A DNA stretch of 64,000 nucleotides, from positions 13,550 through 77,549 of the forward strand of contig CAUPCB010000003.1 in NCBI GenBank assembly GCA_963509715.1. Reading direction: 5' to 3'. The position numbers were made by a program, and so were the translations under genes. Origin of the DNA: JABCPE02 sp963509715 (GTDB taxonomy: Bacteria > Bacteroidota > Bacteroidia > Flavobacteriales > Weeksellaceae). Each line of letters begins with the position of its first letter. The stretch's first letter is position 1. Shown here in pieces: positions 1-8,163 of the stretch. A model generated the notes under the pieces. That model was not told the DNA's origin. It saw only the letters and a list, made by a program, of their open reading frames with translations, and did not search any database.

Positions 1-314
1 TAATCAATGACTACGATAAATACTCTGTTTTGATAGAAGGAAATACGGATAATGTGCCGTTAAATTCATCTAACTTACCAAGAGACAACTGGGATCTATC
101 AGCCCTTAGAGCGACTGCGATAGCAAAAATCCTACAAACTAAATTTGGGGTAAATCCATCAAGAATAACAGCTGGTGGTAGAAGTGAATACAACCCTAAA
201 TCTACTAATATGAGTGTTTCTGGTAGAGCAGAAAACAGAAGAACGGAGATTATCATCATGCCGAAACTGGAGGAATTCATGCAACTTATGGATGTAGCTC
301 CTGTGAAAAAATAG
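1..314 (+). CDS. OmpA-family outer membrane protein, C-terminal fragment
   Basis: This gene runs in from the left edge, so only the last ~103 codons (reading from base 3) are visible. They form an OmpA C-terminal peptidoglycan-binding domain: the strand with EGNTDN, the helix with NWDLSALRATAIAKIL, GRSEYNP, and the final RAENRRTEI segment are the conserved family elements. The Asp of NWDLS and the Arg of RAENRR correspond to the residues that bind diaminopimelate in this fold. The protein would tie the outer membrane to the cell wall. A leftmost TTG at 30 is internal to the domain and not a start. A strong terminator follows directly. Confidence 0.9.
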   Translation, partial: INDYDKYSVLIEGNTDNVPLNSSNLPRDNWDLSALRATAIAKILQTKFGVNPSRITAGGRSEYNPKSTNMSVSGRAENRRTEIIIMPKLEEFMQLMDVAPVKK

Positions 315-330
315 TAAAATTAAAATTCAG

Positions 331-360
331 AAAAACCTTAGAAATCTCTAAGGTTTTTTT
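331..360 (+). terminator. Rho-independent terminator after the OmpA gene
   Basis: A perfect 12-bp stem (331-342 with 347-358, arms AAAAACCTTAGA and TCTAAGGTTTTT) has a 4-nt loop and runs into T-rich sequence. Confidence 0.85.
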
Positions 361-367
361 ATTTTTG
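360..367 (+). promoter_or_regulatory. Putative -7 box for the O-methyltransferase gene
   Basis: TATTTTTG matches the Bacteroidetes -7 consensus TAnnTTTG and lies 20 nt before the ATG at 388. It is made from the U-tract of the preceding terminator. No clear TTG sits at the -33 position, so the call is tentative. Confidence 0.4.
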
Positions 368-387
368 ACGCATAAATCATCAGAGGA

Positions 388-1035
388 ATGAGTTTTTTTA
401 GTGAATTGAGTCCAGAAATGGATGATTATTTGGAGAAATACTGCTCTCAGGAACCAGAAATTTTGGCAAGATTGAGAGAGGAAACCTATCGTGTGACAGA
501 GCAGCCACATATGATTTCAGGGAAACAGCAGGGGCGTTTTCTGGCGATTATTTCTAAACTTTTGTCGCCTAAAAATATTTTAGAAATAGGGACTTTCACA
601 GGCTATGCCACGCTTTGTCTGGCGGAGGGACTGGCCGAGAATGGAAAAATAACGACGCTGGATATCAATGAAGAATTATCCTATTTGCCGAAGAAATATT
701 TTGCGGAAAGTGATTTTGCAGAGAAAATAATTTTTTGTCTTCAAGACGGAAGAGAATTTCTCCAAAACACGGATGAAATGTATGATTTGGTTTTTATAGA
801 TGGGAATAAGGCAGCGTATGTGGATTATCTCAATCTGATAAAAACCAGACTTAGAAGCGGCGGAGTGGTGCTGTTTGATAATGTTCTTTGGTATGGCAAA
901 GTTTTAGAGGAAAATCCAAAGAGCAAAATGACAAAAAAAATAAAAGAACTAAACGAAATAGTCTCCAAAGATGGTGATTTTGAAAATCTTATACTACCTT
1001 TGCGAGATGGAATAAATCTCATCAGAAAGAAATAA
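388..1035 (+). CDS. O-methyltransferase, COMT/CCoAOMT-like family
   Basis: A 215-aa SAM-dependent methyltransferase of the Methyltransf_3 (catechol/caffeoyl-CoA O-methyltransferase-like) family. The SAM-binding motif I is ILEIGTFTGYATLCLAEGL (about residues 67-85). An acidic motif with TLDIN follows, then VFIDGNKAAYVDY and LFDNVLWYGKV, which carry the metal and catalytic Asp/Asn residues of the family. The length is normal and there is no signal peptide, so it should be cytoplasmic. The substrate cannot be told from sequence. It has its own likely promoter and is followed 39 nt later by the NlpC/P60 gene. Confidence 0.9.
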   Translation: MSFFSELSPEMDDYLEKYCSQEPEILARLREETYRVTEQPHMISGKQQGRFLAIISKLLSPKNILEIGTFTGYATLCLAEGLAENGKITTLDINEELSYLPKKYFAESDFAEKIIFCLQDGREFLQNTDEMYDLVFIDGNKAAYVDYLNLIKTRLRSGGVVLFDNVLWYGKVLEENPKSKMTKKIKELNEIVSKDGDFENLILPLRDGINLIRKK

Positions 1036-1074
1036 TATTTTAGAAAAGGTGGATTTAGTGATAAATAAAAGATT

Positions 1075-1803
1075 ATGATAATGAAAGCCATTGCCAGTGT
1101 CTCAGTAGCTCCTGTGAGGGCGGAAAACTCGGACAGAGCCGAAATCGTGACTCAGCTTTTGTTTGGCGAGAGTTGTGATATTTTAGAAGTGGATAAAAAC
1201 TGGACGAAGATAAAAATTCATTTTGATGGATACGAAGGCTGGGTGGATACCAAGCAGGTTTCACCGATTTCTGATGCCGATTTTACCAAAAGAAAAACAA
1301 AAACTGTCACGGAGAGTTTTATAAATTATCAGTATAATGGAGAAAAAACGCTCCTTTCCATTGGTTCTGAAATAGAGTCTGATAATCAAGAAGATACAAA
1401 AAACAACTTTGATAAAGAAAACCTAAAAAAAACAGCCTTAGAGTTTTTGAATGTTCCCTATCTGTGGGGCGGGAGAAGTTTTTTTGGGATAGATTGCAGT
1501 GGTTTTACCCAGATTGTTTATAAAGTGAATAGTATCCAGCTTCCGCGTGATGCGTATCAGCAGGCTGAGCTGGGAGAGGTTTTGGATTTTATCGAAGAGG
1601 CTGAAATAGGTGATTTGGCGTTTTTTGAGAATGAAGAAGGTAGAATTATCCATGTGGGAATCATGCTGGAAAATCAAAAAATCATACACGCCCACGGAAA
1701 AGTGAGGATAGATGATCTGGACTGCATAGGGATTTTTAACAAAGACCAAAACAAACACACGCACAAACTGAGATTTGTGAAAAGAATTTGCCCAAACCCA
1801 TAA
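1075..1803 (+). CDS. C40 (NlpC/P60) peptidase with N-terminal SH3 domain
   Basis: A 242-aa protein with an SH3-like domain (about residues 5-65, ending GWVDTKQVSPI) and a C-terminal NlpC/P60 cysteine peptidase domain. The catalytic Cys is C141 in GIDCSGF and the catalytic His is H193 in IIHVGIM; H205 or H207 in the IIHAHG stretch is the likely third polar residue. Such enzymes cut D-Glu-meso-DAP bonds in peptidoglycan peptides. No signal peptide is visible, so it probably acts on recycled muropeptides in the cytoplasm, as YkfC-like enzymes do; that is inference. An ATG at 1081 is an alternative start. It ends 3 nt before waaA. Confidence 0.88.
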   Translation: MIMKAIASVSVAPVRAENSDRAEIVTQLLFGESCDILEVDKNWTKIKIHFDGYEGWVDTKQVSPISDADFTKRKTKTVTESFINYQYNGEKTLLSIGSEIESDNQEDTKNNFDKENLKKTALEFLNVPYLWGGRSFFGIDCSGFTQIVYKVNSIQLPRDAYQQAELGEVLDFIEEAEIGDLAFFENEEGRIIHVGIMLENQKIIHAHGKVRIDDLDCIGIFNKDQNKHTHKLRFVKRICPNP

Positions 1804-1806
1804 GAA

Positions 1807-3033
1807 ATGATTTTTTATAACCTTTTTATTTGTCTGCTTTCTTTTGGATTAAAAGTTTTTTCGTGGTTTAATGAAAAAGCCAAAAAAGGAGTGGATGGAC
1901 GAAAAGAAAGCCTGAAAATAGTTCAGGAAAAGCTGAAAAATCAGAAAGTGATATGGATGCACTCGGCAAGTCTTGGGGAGTATGAGCAGGGGCTTCCTGT
2001 CTTAGAAAAATTAAAAAACGAATACCCAGACTATAAAATTTTAGTAACCTTTTTTTCTCCGTCTGGCTACGAAAATGTAGTTAAAAAACAGCATATTGCT
2101 GATGCGGTGTGCTATCTTCCGTTTGACAAAAAATCTACAATACAGGAGTTTATTTCTCAGTTTGACACCAGAATTTTCTTTACCGTAAAATACGATTTTT
2201 GGTATCATCTTCTTCGTGAACTGCACAGAAAGGGAACGAAGATTTTTGTGGTTTCGGCGTTGTTTTATGAAAAGCAGATTTTTTTTAAACCTTATGGGAA
2301 GTGGTTCGCAAATGAGCTGAAAAAAAATGTGGATTGGTTTTTTCATCAAACGGCACACTCGGAGCAGCTTGCCAAAAGTATAGGTTTGGAGCAGTCTTCC
2401 ATTTCTGGAGATACCCGTTTTGACCGAGTAAAGCAAATTCAAAATCGGGATAATTTTGTGGAATTTATCCAAGAATTCAAAGAAGATAAGCCGCTTGTGG
2501 TTTTTGGAAGTTCTTGGAAATCAGAAGAAAAAATCGCTGATGAAATCGCCGATAAAATAGAGGCTAAAATCATCATCGCACCGCATGATATTAAGCGAAA
2601 TATAGAATTTCAGAACGAGAAACAAATTTTGAAATATTCTGAATGGAAAACCAAAAACGCACAAGAAAAATCAGCTAAAATCCTGATAATAGATAGTATA
2701 GGGCTTCTTTCTAAAATTTATTCCTACGCTGATTTGGCGGTTGTGGGAGGCGGTTTTCATGACAAGGGACTGCATAATATTTTAGAGGCGGCTACTTTCG
2801 GTGTGCCTGTGATATTTGGAAATCATTACAAAAAAAATCCAGAAGCGGACAACCTCATCAGCGCCAATGGAGGGAAATCTTTTGAAAACGAAAAAGAGGC
2901 TTCAGAATTTATTGTAAAATTATTAAAAGATAAAGCGCTTCTGCATGAAATGTCCGAAAAAGCGAGAGATTTTGTAAATTCTCAGCCTAATTCAGCCGAG
3001 ATGATTTTGCGGAAAATGCGGTCATTGATGTGA
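1807..3033 (+). CDS. waaA: 3-deoxy-D-manno-octulosonic acid (Kdo) transferase
   Basis: A 408-aa GT30 glycosyltransferase that adds Kdo to lipid A at the inner membrane. One N-terminal hydrophobic segment (residues 1-18) is the usual membrane anchor. The motif ASLGEYEQ carries the catalytic base, E58. YDFWYHLL corresponds to the conserved ExWPN region. The GT-B C-terminal half has VFGSSWKSEE, IIAPHDIKR, VGGGFHDKGLHNILEAA and the FGNHYKKNPEA nucleotide-sugar region. The start is 3 nt after the peptidase stop, so the two are probably co-transcribed. Length agrees with bacteroidete WaaA. Confidence 0.93.
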   Translation: MIFYNLFICLLSFGLKVFSWFNEKAKKGVDGRKESLKIVQEKLKNQKVIWMHSASLGEYEQGLPVLEKLKNEYPDYKILVTFFSPSGYENVVKKQHIADAVCYLPFDKKSTIQEFISQFDTRIFFTVKYDFWYHLLRELHRKGTKIFVVSALFYEKQIFFKPYGKWFANELKKNVDWFFHQTAHSEQLAKSIGLEQSSISGDTRFDRVKQIQNRDNFVEFIQEFKEDKPLVVFGSSWKSEEKIADEIADKIEAKIIIAPHDIKRNIEFQNEKQILKYSEWKTKNAQEKSAKILIIDSIGLLSKIYSYADLAVVGGGFHDKGLHNILEAATFGVPVIFGNHYKKNPEADNLISANGGKSFENEKEASEFIVKLLKDKALLHEMSEKARDFVNSQPNSAEMILRKMRSLM

Positions 3034-3057
3034 ATTATATTTTTTTTTGTAACTTTG
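3025..3057 (+). promoter_or_regulatory. Promoter of the LemA operon
   Basis: TTG at 3025-3027 lies 22 nt before TAACTTTG (3050-3057), a match to TAnnTTTG. The box is 34 nt upstream of the LemA ATG. The -33 element falls inside the last codons of waaA. Confidence 0.6.
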
Positions 3058-3091
3058 ATATCTGTTTAACCAAATAAAATTAAGAAAAACA

Positions 3092-3703
3092 ATGAACAAC
3101 AAAGGGTGTTTTGGAATAGGAACAATAGGACTTGTCATCATCGGACTTGTCCTTGCGATAGGATTTTGGGGAGTAAGAAGCTATAACAGTCTGGTGAAAG
3201 AGAATAATAATGTTCTCAATAAATGGTCTAATGTAGAGACAATCTATCAAAAAAGAGCGAACCTGATTCCAAATCTACAAAATACAGTAAAATCTTATGC
3301 GAAATTCGAGCAGGAAACTTTAACCAAAGTAGTGGAGGCAAGGTCTAAAGCTACCCAAGTTACAGTAGATCCTACTAATATGACGGAAGAAGATATGGCG
3401 AAGTTCCAGAAAGCACAAGGGGAACTGAGCAGCTCATTGGGCAGATTGATGATGGTAGTGGAACAATACCCAGAGCTAAAAGCAGACCAGCAGTATATTA
3501 GCTTTCAAAAAGAATATATTGCTATAGAAAACAGTATCAGAGTAGAAACTGTTTATTATAACGAGGCAGTGAAAATATTTAATAATGAAGTGGAATCTTT
3601 CCCTGCAAATCTGTTTGTTGCTTTCTTTTTTAAATTTAAAGCAAAACCTTATTTCAAAGCTGACGAAGGAGCTTCTAAAGCACCAGAGGTATTTAAAGAC
3701 TAA
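3092..3703 (+). CDS. LemA family protein
   Basis: A 203-aa protein with one N-terminal transmembrane segment (about residues 7-26, rich in Gly, Ile and Leu) and a soluble helical LemA domain outside. Family marks are SYNSLVKENNNVLNKWSNVE, YQKRANLIPNLQNTVK and ESFPANLFVAFFFKFKAKPYF. The molecular role of LemA proteins is not settled; in bacteroidetes they are usually encoded next to TPM-domain proteins, as here. The next gene starts 6 nt downstream, so the three genes 3092-4910 form one operon. Confidence 0.92.
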   Translation: MNNKGCFGIGTIGLVIIGLVLAIGFWGVRSYNSLVKENNNVLNKWSNVETIYQKRANLIPNLQNTVKSYAKFEQETLTKVVEARSKATQVTVDPTNMTEEDMAKFQKAQGELSSSLGRLMMVVEQYPELKADQQYISFQKEYIAIENSIRVETVYYNEAVKIFNNEVESFPANLFVAFFFKFKAKPYFKADEGASKAPEVFKD

Positions 3704-3709
3704 AAAAAG

Positions 3710-4135
3710 ATGAACCATCTCTCAGACACTGATGTTTCGGTTTTGGTGGAAGCTATAAAAACTGCGGAAAATCACTCCACGGGAGAAATCCGTGTGCATA
3801 TAGATTCTTCCACAGAGCAGGAGAGTGAGCGTGTGGCATGGGAGGTTTTTGAGAAGCTGAAAATGCATGAAACCAAGGATAGAAATGCAGTCCTTTTTCA
3901 TGTTAATTTTGCTCAAAAATATCTGAGCATCATCGGAGACAAAGGCATCCATGAGAAAGTATGCCAGAGTTTTTGGGATAAAATTCATGCTGAGATGGTG
4001 GCAGATTTTGCGAAAGGTGACTATTTGCAAGGATTGAAAAATGGAATTTTAGCGACAGGAATAGAACTGAAAAAGTATTTTCCTGTCGGTGAGGAAAACC
4101 CAAATGAATTACCAGATGAGATTACATTTTCTTAG
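3710..4135 (+). CDS. TPM-domain protein, soluble
   Basis: A 141-aa protein made almost entirely of a TPM (TLP18.3/Psb32/MOLO-1) domain: STGEIRVHI, then RNAVLFHVNFAQKYLSIIGDKGIHEKV and a C-terminal helix. It lacks a signal peptide and membrane segment, unlike the TPM protein encoded next, so it probably sits on the cytoplasmic face. Its 3' end overlaps the next gene by 32 bp if that gene starts at 4104, which suggests translational coupling. The biochemical role of this family in bacteria is unclear; a chaperone or phosphatase-like role is often proposed. Confidence 0.88.
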   Translation: MNHLSDTDVSVLVEAIKTAENHSTGEIRVHIDSSTEQESERVAWEVFEKLKMHETKDRNAVLFHVNFAQKYLSIIGDKGIHEKVCQSFWDKIHAEMVADFAKGDYLQGLKNGILATGIELKKYFPVGEENPNELPDEITFS

Positions 4136-4910
4136 AAATTTCATATGGGTTTTATTTATTAGTATAGGAGGCTGGCTTTCAGCTCAGTATACTATCCCTG
4201 AGAAACCAAAAGTGCTTTATCCTGTGTATGATGAGGCGGGACTTCTTTCTTCGGAGGAAAAGGAACTGCTGAACCAGAAACTGATAAAATTTGAGGATAG
4301 CACATCTACGGAAATAGAGGTGGTTATCATCCCTTCCACCAAAGGAGAGGATATTAACTTTCTCGCTACCAGATTTGGGCAGACTTGGGGAATTGGAAAA
4401 AAGGGAGTGGACAATGGAGTTGTTTTTCTGATTGCTACCGAAGACAGACAAATTTCCATACAGCAGGGGAGAGCTGTGGAAAAATACCTGACAGCCTCTG
4501 TTGCTGGGCAGATTATAGATTACCTTATCATTCCTAAATTTAAACAAGGGAAATGGTATGAAGGAATAGATGAAGGGGTAAACGCCCTGATGGAAGCTAC
4601 GCAGGGGAAATTTAAACCGCAGAAAAAGAAAAAAGAAGAAGGAGATTTTGCAATGGTGGCTGTTTTAATTTTTGTTGCCTTTATTGTGATAATGATAATT
4701 TTAATCAAATATGGTGATAAAGGCGGCGGCGGACGAGGCGGCGGATATACTGATTTTGATGATGTTATTATTTCCCGCAGGGGGCGAAGCAGTTTCCCTG
4801 GGATATTTTGGGGCTTCCCATCTTCTGGTGGGGGAAGTTCTGGTGGAGGCTTCGGCGGTTTTGGAGGAGGAGGCACATTCGGTGGCGGTGGAGCCAGCGG
4901 CGGATGGTAA
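4104..4910 (+). CDS. TPM-domain membrane protein with Gly-rich tail
   Basis: A 268-aa protein with a signal peptide ending near SAQ (about residue 28), a TPM domain (about 38-165, with EVVIIPSTKGEDI, NGVVFLIATEDRQISIQQGRAVE), a basic KKKKEE linker, one transmembrane helix (about 188-206) and a Gly/Ser/Phe-rich tail ending GGGGASGGW. This is the YgcG/TPM layout of bacteroidetes. ATG 4104 gives a good signal peptide; ATG 4116 is equally possible, and GTG 4089 is less likely. It overlaps the upstream TPM gene and completes the LemA operon. Confidence 0.88.
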   Translation: MNYQMRLHFLRNFIWVLFISIGGWLSAQYTIPEKPKVLYPVYDEAGLLSSEEKELLNQKLIKFEDSTSTEIEVVIIPSTKGEDINFLATRFGQTWGIGKKGVDNGVVFLIATEDRQISIQQGRAVEKYLTASVAGQIIDYLIIPKFKQGKWYEGIDEGVNALMEATQGKFKPQKKKKEEGDFAMVAVLIFVAFIVIMIILIKYGDKGGGGRGGGYTDFDDVIISRRGRSSFPGIFWGFPSSGGGSSGGGFGGFGGGGTFGGGGASGGW

Positions 4911-4992
4911 AAGTTATATTGAATTGAGATTAAAAATGAGTTAATTTTTTGAAGGAGGTTTGTTTTATGCTGAAATAAAATTTTAATAACTA

Positions 4993-5925
4993 ATGAAAGA
5001 AAAAGTAGGAAACAAATTAGACATATTCAACATTGTAAAAGAAAGAAAAAGGAATGAAATTCTGGAATGCATGAAAAGACAGAAAAAAGTTCCTTTGAAG
5101 GTTAAAGAAAACATAGAGCATAAGATAGTTATAGAAATAGATGATGATAAATCTAAATACTATATAAAACAAACCAACCTTCGGAAAGAAAAATTAAAAA
5201 AACTACGCCCATATCTTTTAGGTTTTGTAGTTTTGGTGATGGCGGGAGCGATAGGGTTTTTATCCCAGCAGTATCTGGAATTTCAGTATTATCTTTCCAA
5301 AAATGAGGAACTTGTGACACTCAGTAAAAAATATCTCGCAGAGCAGAAACAAAAAGAAGAGGAGCTGAAAGAACTACAAAATTTAACTTTAGATAATATA
5401 AATAATCTTCCTGAGGAAAGAAAAAACCTGATGCTGAACATCATCCCAAGTGGAAATCCTCTACTGAGGGAACTGGAAGTGACGAGTAATTTTGGAAATA
5501 GAACACATCCAATAAGTGGAGGAGTAAAACATCATAATGGAGTGGATTTGAGACTGGATACAGGAGATGATGTCATCGCACCAGCCATGGGAAAAATTGC
5601 TTTTGCAGGAGAAAAAGGAGGTTATGGAAATACAGTTATCATAGAGCATGCATTTGGTTTTAAGACCCTTTATGCTCATTTGGATAGGATTTATGTAAAG
5701 GCGGGCGAAATTGTAGGAAAAGGAAAAGTAATAGCCGCGGGTGGAAACTCGGGGAATTCCACCGGGCCACATCTTCATTATGAAGTTTTGTATGATGATG
5801 CACAGGTGGAACCAGAAAATTTTATAAATTGGGACAAGAGTAATTTTAATATAGTGTTTAACAATGAAAAAAATGTACAATGGGAATCTTTTCTAACAAT
5901 AATGGGAAAAAATCAAACGAAATGA
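4993..5925 (+). CDS. M23 family metallopeptidase (cell-wall endopeptidase)
   Basis: A 310-aa membrane-anchored LytM/M23 peptidase. It has a basic cytoplasmic N-terminus of about 70 residues, one transmembrane helix (about 76-93), a charged coiled-coil (about 100-145) and the peptidase domain. Zinc ligands are H181 and D185 (HHNGVD) and H262; H229 (LYAHLD) and H260 (GPHLHYE) are the catalytic-site histidines. All key residues are present, so it should be active on peptidoglycan cross-links, unlike degenerate divisome activators. The bactofilin gene starts inside its 3' end, which ties its activity to a cytoskeletal scaffold. Confidence 0.93.
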   Translation: MKEKVGNKLDIFNIVKERKRNEILECMKRQKKVPLKVKENIEHKIVIEIDDDKSKYYIKQTNLRKEKLKKLRPYLLGFVVLVMAGAIGFLSQQYLEFQYYLSKNEELVTLSKKYLAEQKQKEEELKELQNLTLDNINNLPEERKNLMLNIIPSGNPLLRELEVTSNFGNRTHPISGGVKHHNGVDLRLDTGDDVIAPAMGKIAFAGEKGGYGNTVIIEHAFGFKTLYAHLDRIYVKAGEIVGKGKVIAAGGNSGNSTGPHLHYEVLYDDAQVEPENFINWDKSNFNIVFNNEKNVQWESFLTIMGKNQTK

Positions 5926-6296
5926 GTGTGAATGTATCATCAAAAGGAGTAAATGTAATCGCTCCAGAAACCCACTTCAAAGGAGTGATAGAAACTAGCG
6001 CTATGACGCAGATAGAAGGCTTCTTCGAAGGAGATGTGAAATGTGAAAACACCCTGCACATAGGTAAAACAGGGAAAGTTAATGGAAATATCGTGGCAGA
6101 TTCTATCTTCATCGATGGAGAAATCAAAGGAGATATATCTGCAGATAGAGTAGAGATTGGCGAAAATGGACGAGTGTATGCTAACATCATCTCGGCTTCG
6201 TTCGTTATCCATGAAGGAGCGAGATTCGAAGGGAACAAAAAGATGAAAATAGAGGAAAACACCTATAGTAGTCTTTCCACTTCTGATGATGAGTAA
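5880..6296 (+). CDS. Bactofilin (polymer-forming cytoskeletal protein)
   Basis: A 138-aa bactofilin (DUF583). After a flexible N-terminus, a right-handed beta-helix made of short repeats runs from about residue 28 to 115 (ISAMTQIEG-like, then LHIGKTGKVNG, IFIDGEIKG, VEIGENGRVYA). Such proteins polymerise without nucleotide and localise cell-wall enzymes at the membrane. The start at 5880 lies 46 bp inside the M23 gene in another frame, so the two are translated from one message and probably coupled. The same pairing sets cell shape in Helicobacter and Proteus (CcmA). A terminator follows. Confidence 0.93.
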   Translation: MGIFSNNNGKKSNEMSVNVSSKGVNVIAPETHFKGVIETSAMTQIEGFFEGDVKCENTLHIGKTGKVNGNIVADSIFIDGEIKGDISADRVEIGENGRVYANIISASFVIHEGARFEGNKKMKIEENTYSSLSTSDDE

Positions 6297-6318
6297 TCGT
6301 CTTTAAAAATTAAAACAA

Positions 6319-6347
6319 AAAAAGCAGTCTGTGAATGACTGCTTTTT
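6319..6347. terminator. Bidirectional terminator between bactofilin and prfA
   Basis: An 11-bp perfect stem (6319-6329 with 6337-6347, arms AAAAAGCAGTC and GACTGCTTTTT) with a 7-nt loop is flanked by A and T runs, so it serves both converging genes. Confidence 0.85.
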
Positions 6348-6351
6348 ATAT

Positions 6352-7428
6352 TTAATCTTCTCCTTTCATCTTTTCGGCGTTTTCTGCCATGATTAGGGCT
6401 TCTAGCATTTCTTCTATATCTCCGTTCATAAAGGCGTCTAGATTGTAAATAGACTTATTGATTCTATGGTCGGTCACACGCCCTTGAGGATAGTTGTAAG
6501 TTCTGATTTTTGCGGAACGGTCTCCTGTAGAAACCATAGTTTTTCTCTGAGCAGCGATGTCTCCTTGTACTTTTTGTAGCTCTATATCGTAGAGTTTTGT
6601 ACGGAGCATTTCCATTGCTAACTCTCTGTTAGCCAACTGAGAACGAGCCTGCTGACAAACTACCACTATTCCTGTAGGTTTGTGAGTCAGCTGAACTTTG
6701 GTTTCTACCTTGTTTACATTCTGTCCTCCTGCTCCTCCTGAACGCGAAGTCTGCATTTCTATGTCAGCTGGGTTGATTTCCACATCTACTTCTTCTGCTT
6801 CAGGAAGTACCGCTACGGTAATCGCTGAGGTATGCACTCGCCCTTGGGACTCGGTCTCTGGAACACGCTGAACACGGTGAACACCAGATTCAAACTTCAT
6901 GATTCCATACACACCCTCGCCTTCTACTCTCATGATGAGTTCTTTGTAGCCTTTTGCGGCCTCGTTGTAGTCGGTAACTTCGTGTCTCCAGCCTTTTGAC
7001 TTGAAATACATCGTGTACATTCTATACACATCTTCCACGAAAATAGCCGCCTCGTCACCGCCTGTTCCTGCACGGAGCTCCACCATGACATTCTTGTCAT
7101 CGGCTGGGTCTTTCGGGATGAGGAGGATTTTCAGGTCTTCTTCTAATTTAGGGATAAGCGCCAGACTTTCCTGCTTCTCCATTTTAGCCAAATCTATCAT
7201 ATCCTTATCAGATTCTGTGGCGATGATTTCATCCGCTTCTTCTATGGAGTTTTTAGCGTTCATGTATTGGTCAAAAACAGCCACCACCTTTCCCAAATCG
7301 CTGTATTCTTTGTTAAGAGAAGAATATCTTTTTTGGTCTGAGATGACATCTGGCTGGATGATAAGATCCGCTACTTCATTATATCTTTGTTTGATTGCTT
7401 GTAATTTTGGTATTAAACTATTTGCCAT
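6352..7428 (-). CDS. prfA: Peptide chain release factor 1
   Basis: A 358-aa class I release factor that recognises UAA and UAG and triggers peptide release. The catalytic GGQ motif is at 234-236 within SRSGGAGGQNVNKVET. The stop-codon reading tripeptide is PET (190-192) in RVPETESQGRVHTS, matching the PxT pattern of RF1 rather than the SPF of RF2. The N-terminal helical domain, about 110 residues, and the total length are normal. It converges on the bactofilin gene and appears monocistronic. Confidence 0.97.
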   Translation of the reverse strand: MANSLIPKLQAIKQRYNEVADLIIQPDVISDQKRYSSLNKEYSDLGKVVAVFDQYMNAKNSIEEADEIIATESDKDMIDLAKMEKQESLALIPKLEEDLKILLIPKDPADDKNVMVELRAGTGGDEAAIFVEDVYRMYTMYFKSKGWRHEVTDYNEAAKGYKELIMRVEGEGVYGIMKFESGVHRVQRVPETESQGRVHTSAITVAVLPEAEEVDVEINPADIEMQTSRSGGAGGQNVNKVETKVQLTHKPTGIVVVCQQARSQLANRELAMEMLRTKLYDIELQKVQGDIAAQRKTMVSTGDRSAKIRTYNYPQGRVTDHRINKSIYNLDAFMNGDIEEMLEALIMAENAEKMKGED

Positions 7429-7446
7429 TATTTAATTTTGAATGAG

Positions 7447-7454
7447 CAAAGATA
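7447..7454 (-). promoter_or_regulatory. Putative -7 box for prfA
   Basis: On the minus strand this reads TATCTTTG, a full match to TAnnTTTG, 18 nt upstream of the prfA start. No TTG at the expected -33 distance was found. Confidence 0.45.
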
Positions 7455-7553
7455 AGAAAATCCTATGTAATGAGTTAAATTTTGGTTTAATGACAAATAA
7501 AATTCCAGTTGTTTTAATATAAGAAAGCAAGAAAATATTTGAGGCAAATGTAT

Positions 7554-7561
7554 TATCTTTG
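7554..7561 (+). promoter_or_regulatory. Putative -7 box for the TonB-C-like gene
   Basis: TATCTTTG matches TAnnTTTG and is 17 nt before the ATG at 7579. The -33 element is weak. Confidence 0.5.
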
Positions 7562-7578
7562 AAGAAAAATATTAGTTT

Positions 7579-8043
7579 ATGAATTTTTTAAAATTATTTG
7601 TTTTAGCGGCTGTTTTATTTTTCGGAATGACTTGTGCACAGGAAACACCTAAGCCAGAGAAAACAGCAGCTTACCCTGTCACTATTACCCCGGATTTTCC
7701 AGATGGGGGAATTAATGGATTCCGCGAGTTAGTCGTATCAAAATTCAATACTGATAATGTAAATCCATATCAACATTTGCCTATAGAATATGTAAAGAAA
7801 ATTCAGCAGATGATTTTACAAAACAAACCTACACCTGATATCTTGCTGATGACAACTGTAAAATTTATCGTGGAGCCAGATGGATCATTATCCAATATTT
7901 CAGCAAAAGGAGAAAATCAATCTTTTAATGAAGAGGCTGAATTAGCTGTAAAAGCTATACAAGTCAAATGGATTCCTGGGGAAGTAAATGGGACAAAAAT
8001 AAAGTCTCTTTATAGTATGCCTATCAAAATGAAAGTCAAATAA
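7579..8043 (+). CDS. Periplasmic TonB C-terminal-domain-like protein
   Basis: A 154-aa exported protein. Residues 1-20 are a signal peptide; the stretch TCAQE could be read as a lipobox-like TCA, but SPI cleavage after CAQ is as likely. The mature part resembles the TonB C-terminal domain of bacteroidetes: PDFPDGGINGFRELV, then VKFIVEPDGSLSNIS, AVKAIQVKWIPGEVNGTKI and a final beta strand. It lacks the transmembrane anchor and Pro-rich spacer of true TonB, so it is unlikely to energise receptors alone. It has its own promoter and terminator. Confidence 0.78.
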   Translation: MNFLKLFVLAAVLFFGMTCAQETPKPEKTAAYPVTITPDFPDGGINGFRELVVSKFNTDNVNPYQHLPIEYVKKIQQMILQNKPTPDILLMTTVKFIVEPDGSLSNISAKGENQSFNEEAELAVKAIQVKWIPGEVNGTKIKSLYSMPIKMKVK

Positions 8044-8045
8044 TC

Positions 8046-8082
8046 AAAACTCCCTTCGTAGAAAATATGGAGGGGATTTTTT
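8046..8082 (+). terminator. Terminator after the TonB-C-like gene
   Basis: A 7-bp stem TCCCTTC (8051-8057) with GAGGGGA (8070-8076), one G-U pair, is followed by six T's; A's before the stem extend it after a mismatch. Confidence 0.6.
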
Positions 8083-8110
8083 ATTCATTAAATAGATAAA
8101 GAAGAAAAAA

Positions 8111-8140
8111 TTGGGATTAAAATTTATTTTTATACTTTTG
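8111..8140 (+). promoter_or_regulatory. Promoter of the DUF3078 gene
   Basis: TTG (8111-8113), 19 nt, then TACTTTTG (8133-8140) is an exact Bacteroidetes promoter. The ATG at 8164 follows a leader of about 20 nt. Confidence 0.8.
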
Positions 8141-8163
8141 CGCCCAATTAATTTTTATTAGAG

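Noticed and set aside
4711..4944. 77-aa frame in the TPM gene tail
   Set aside because: Arises from the Gly-rich GGN repeats read in another frame.
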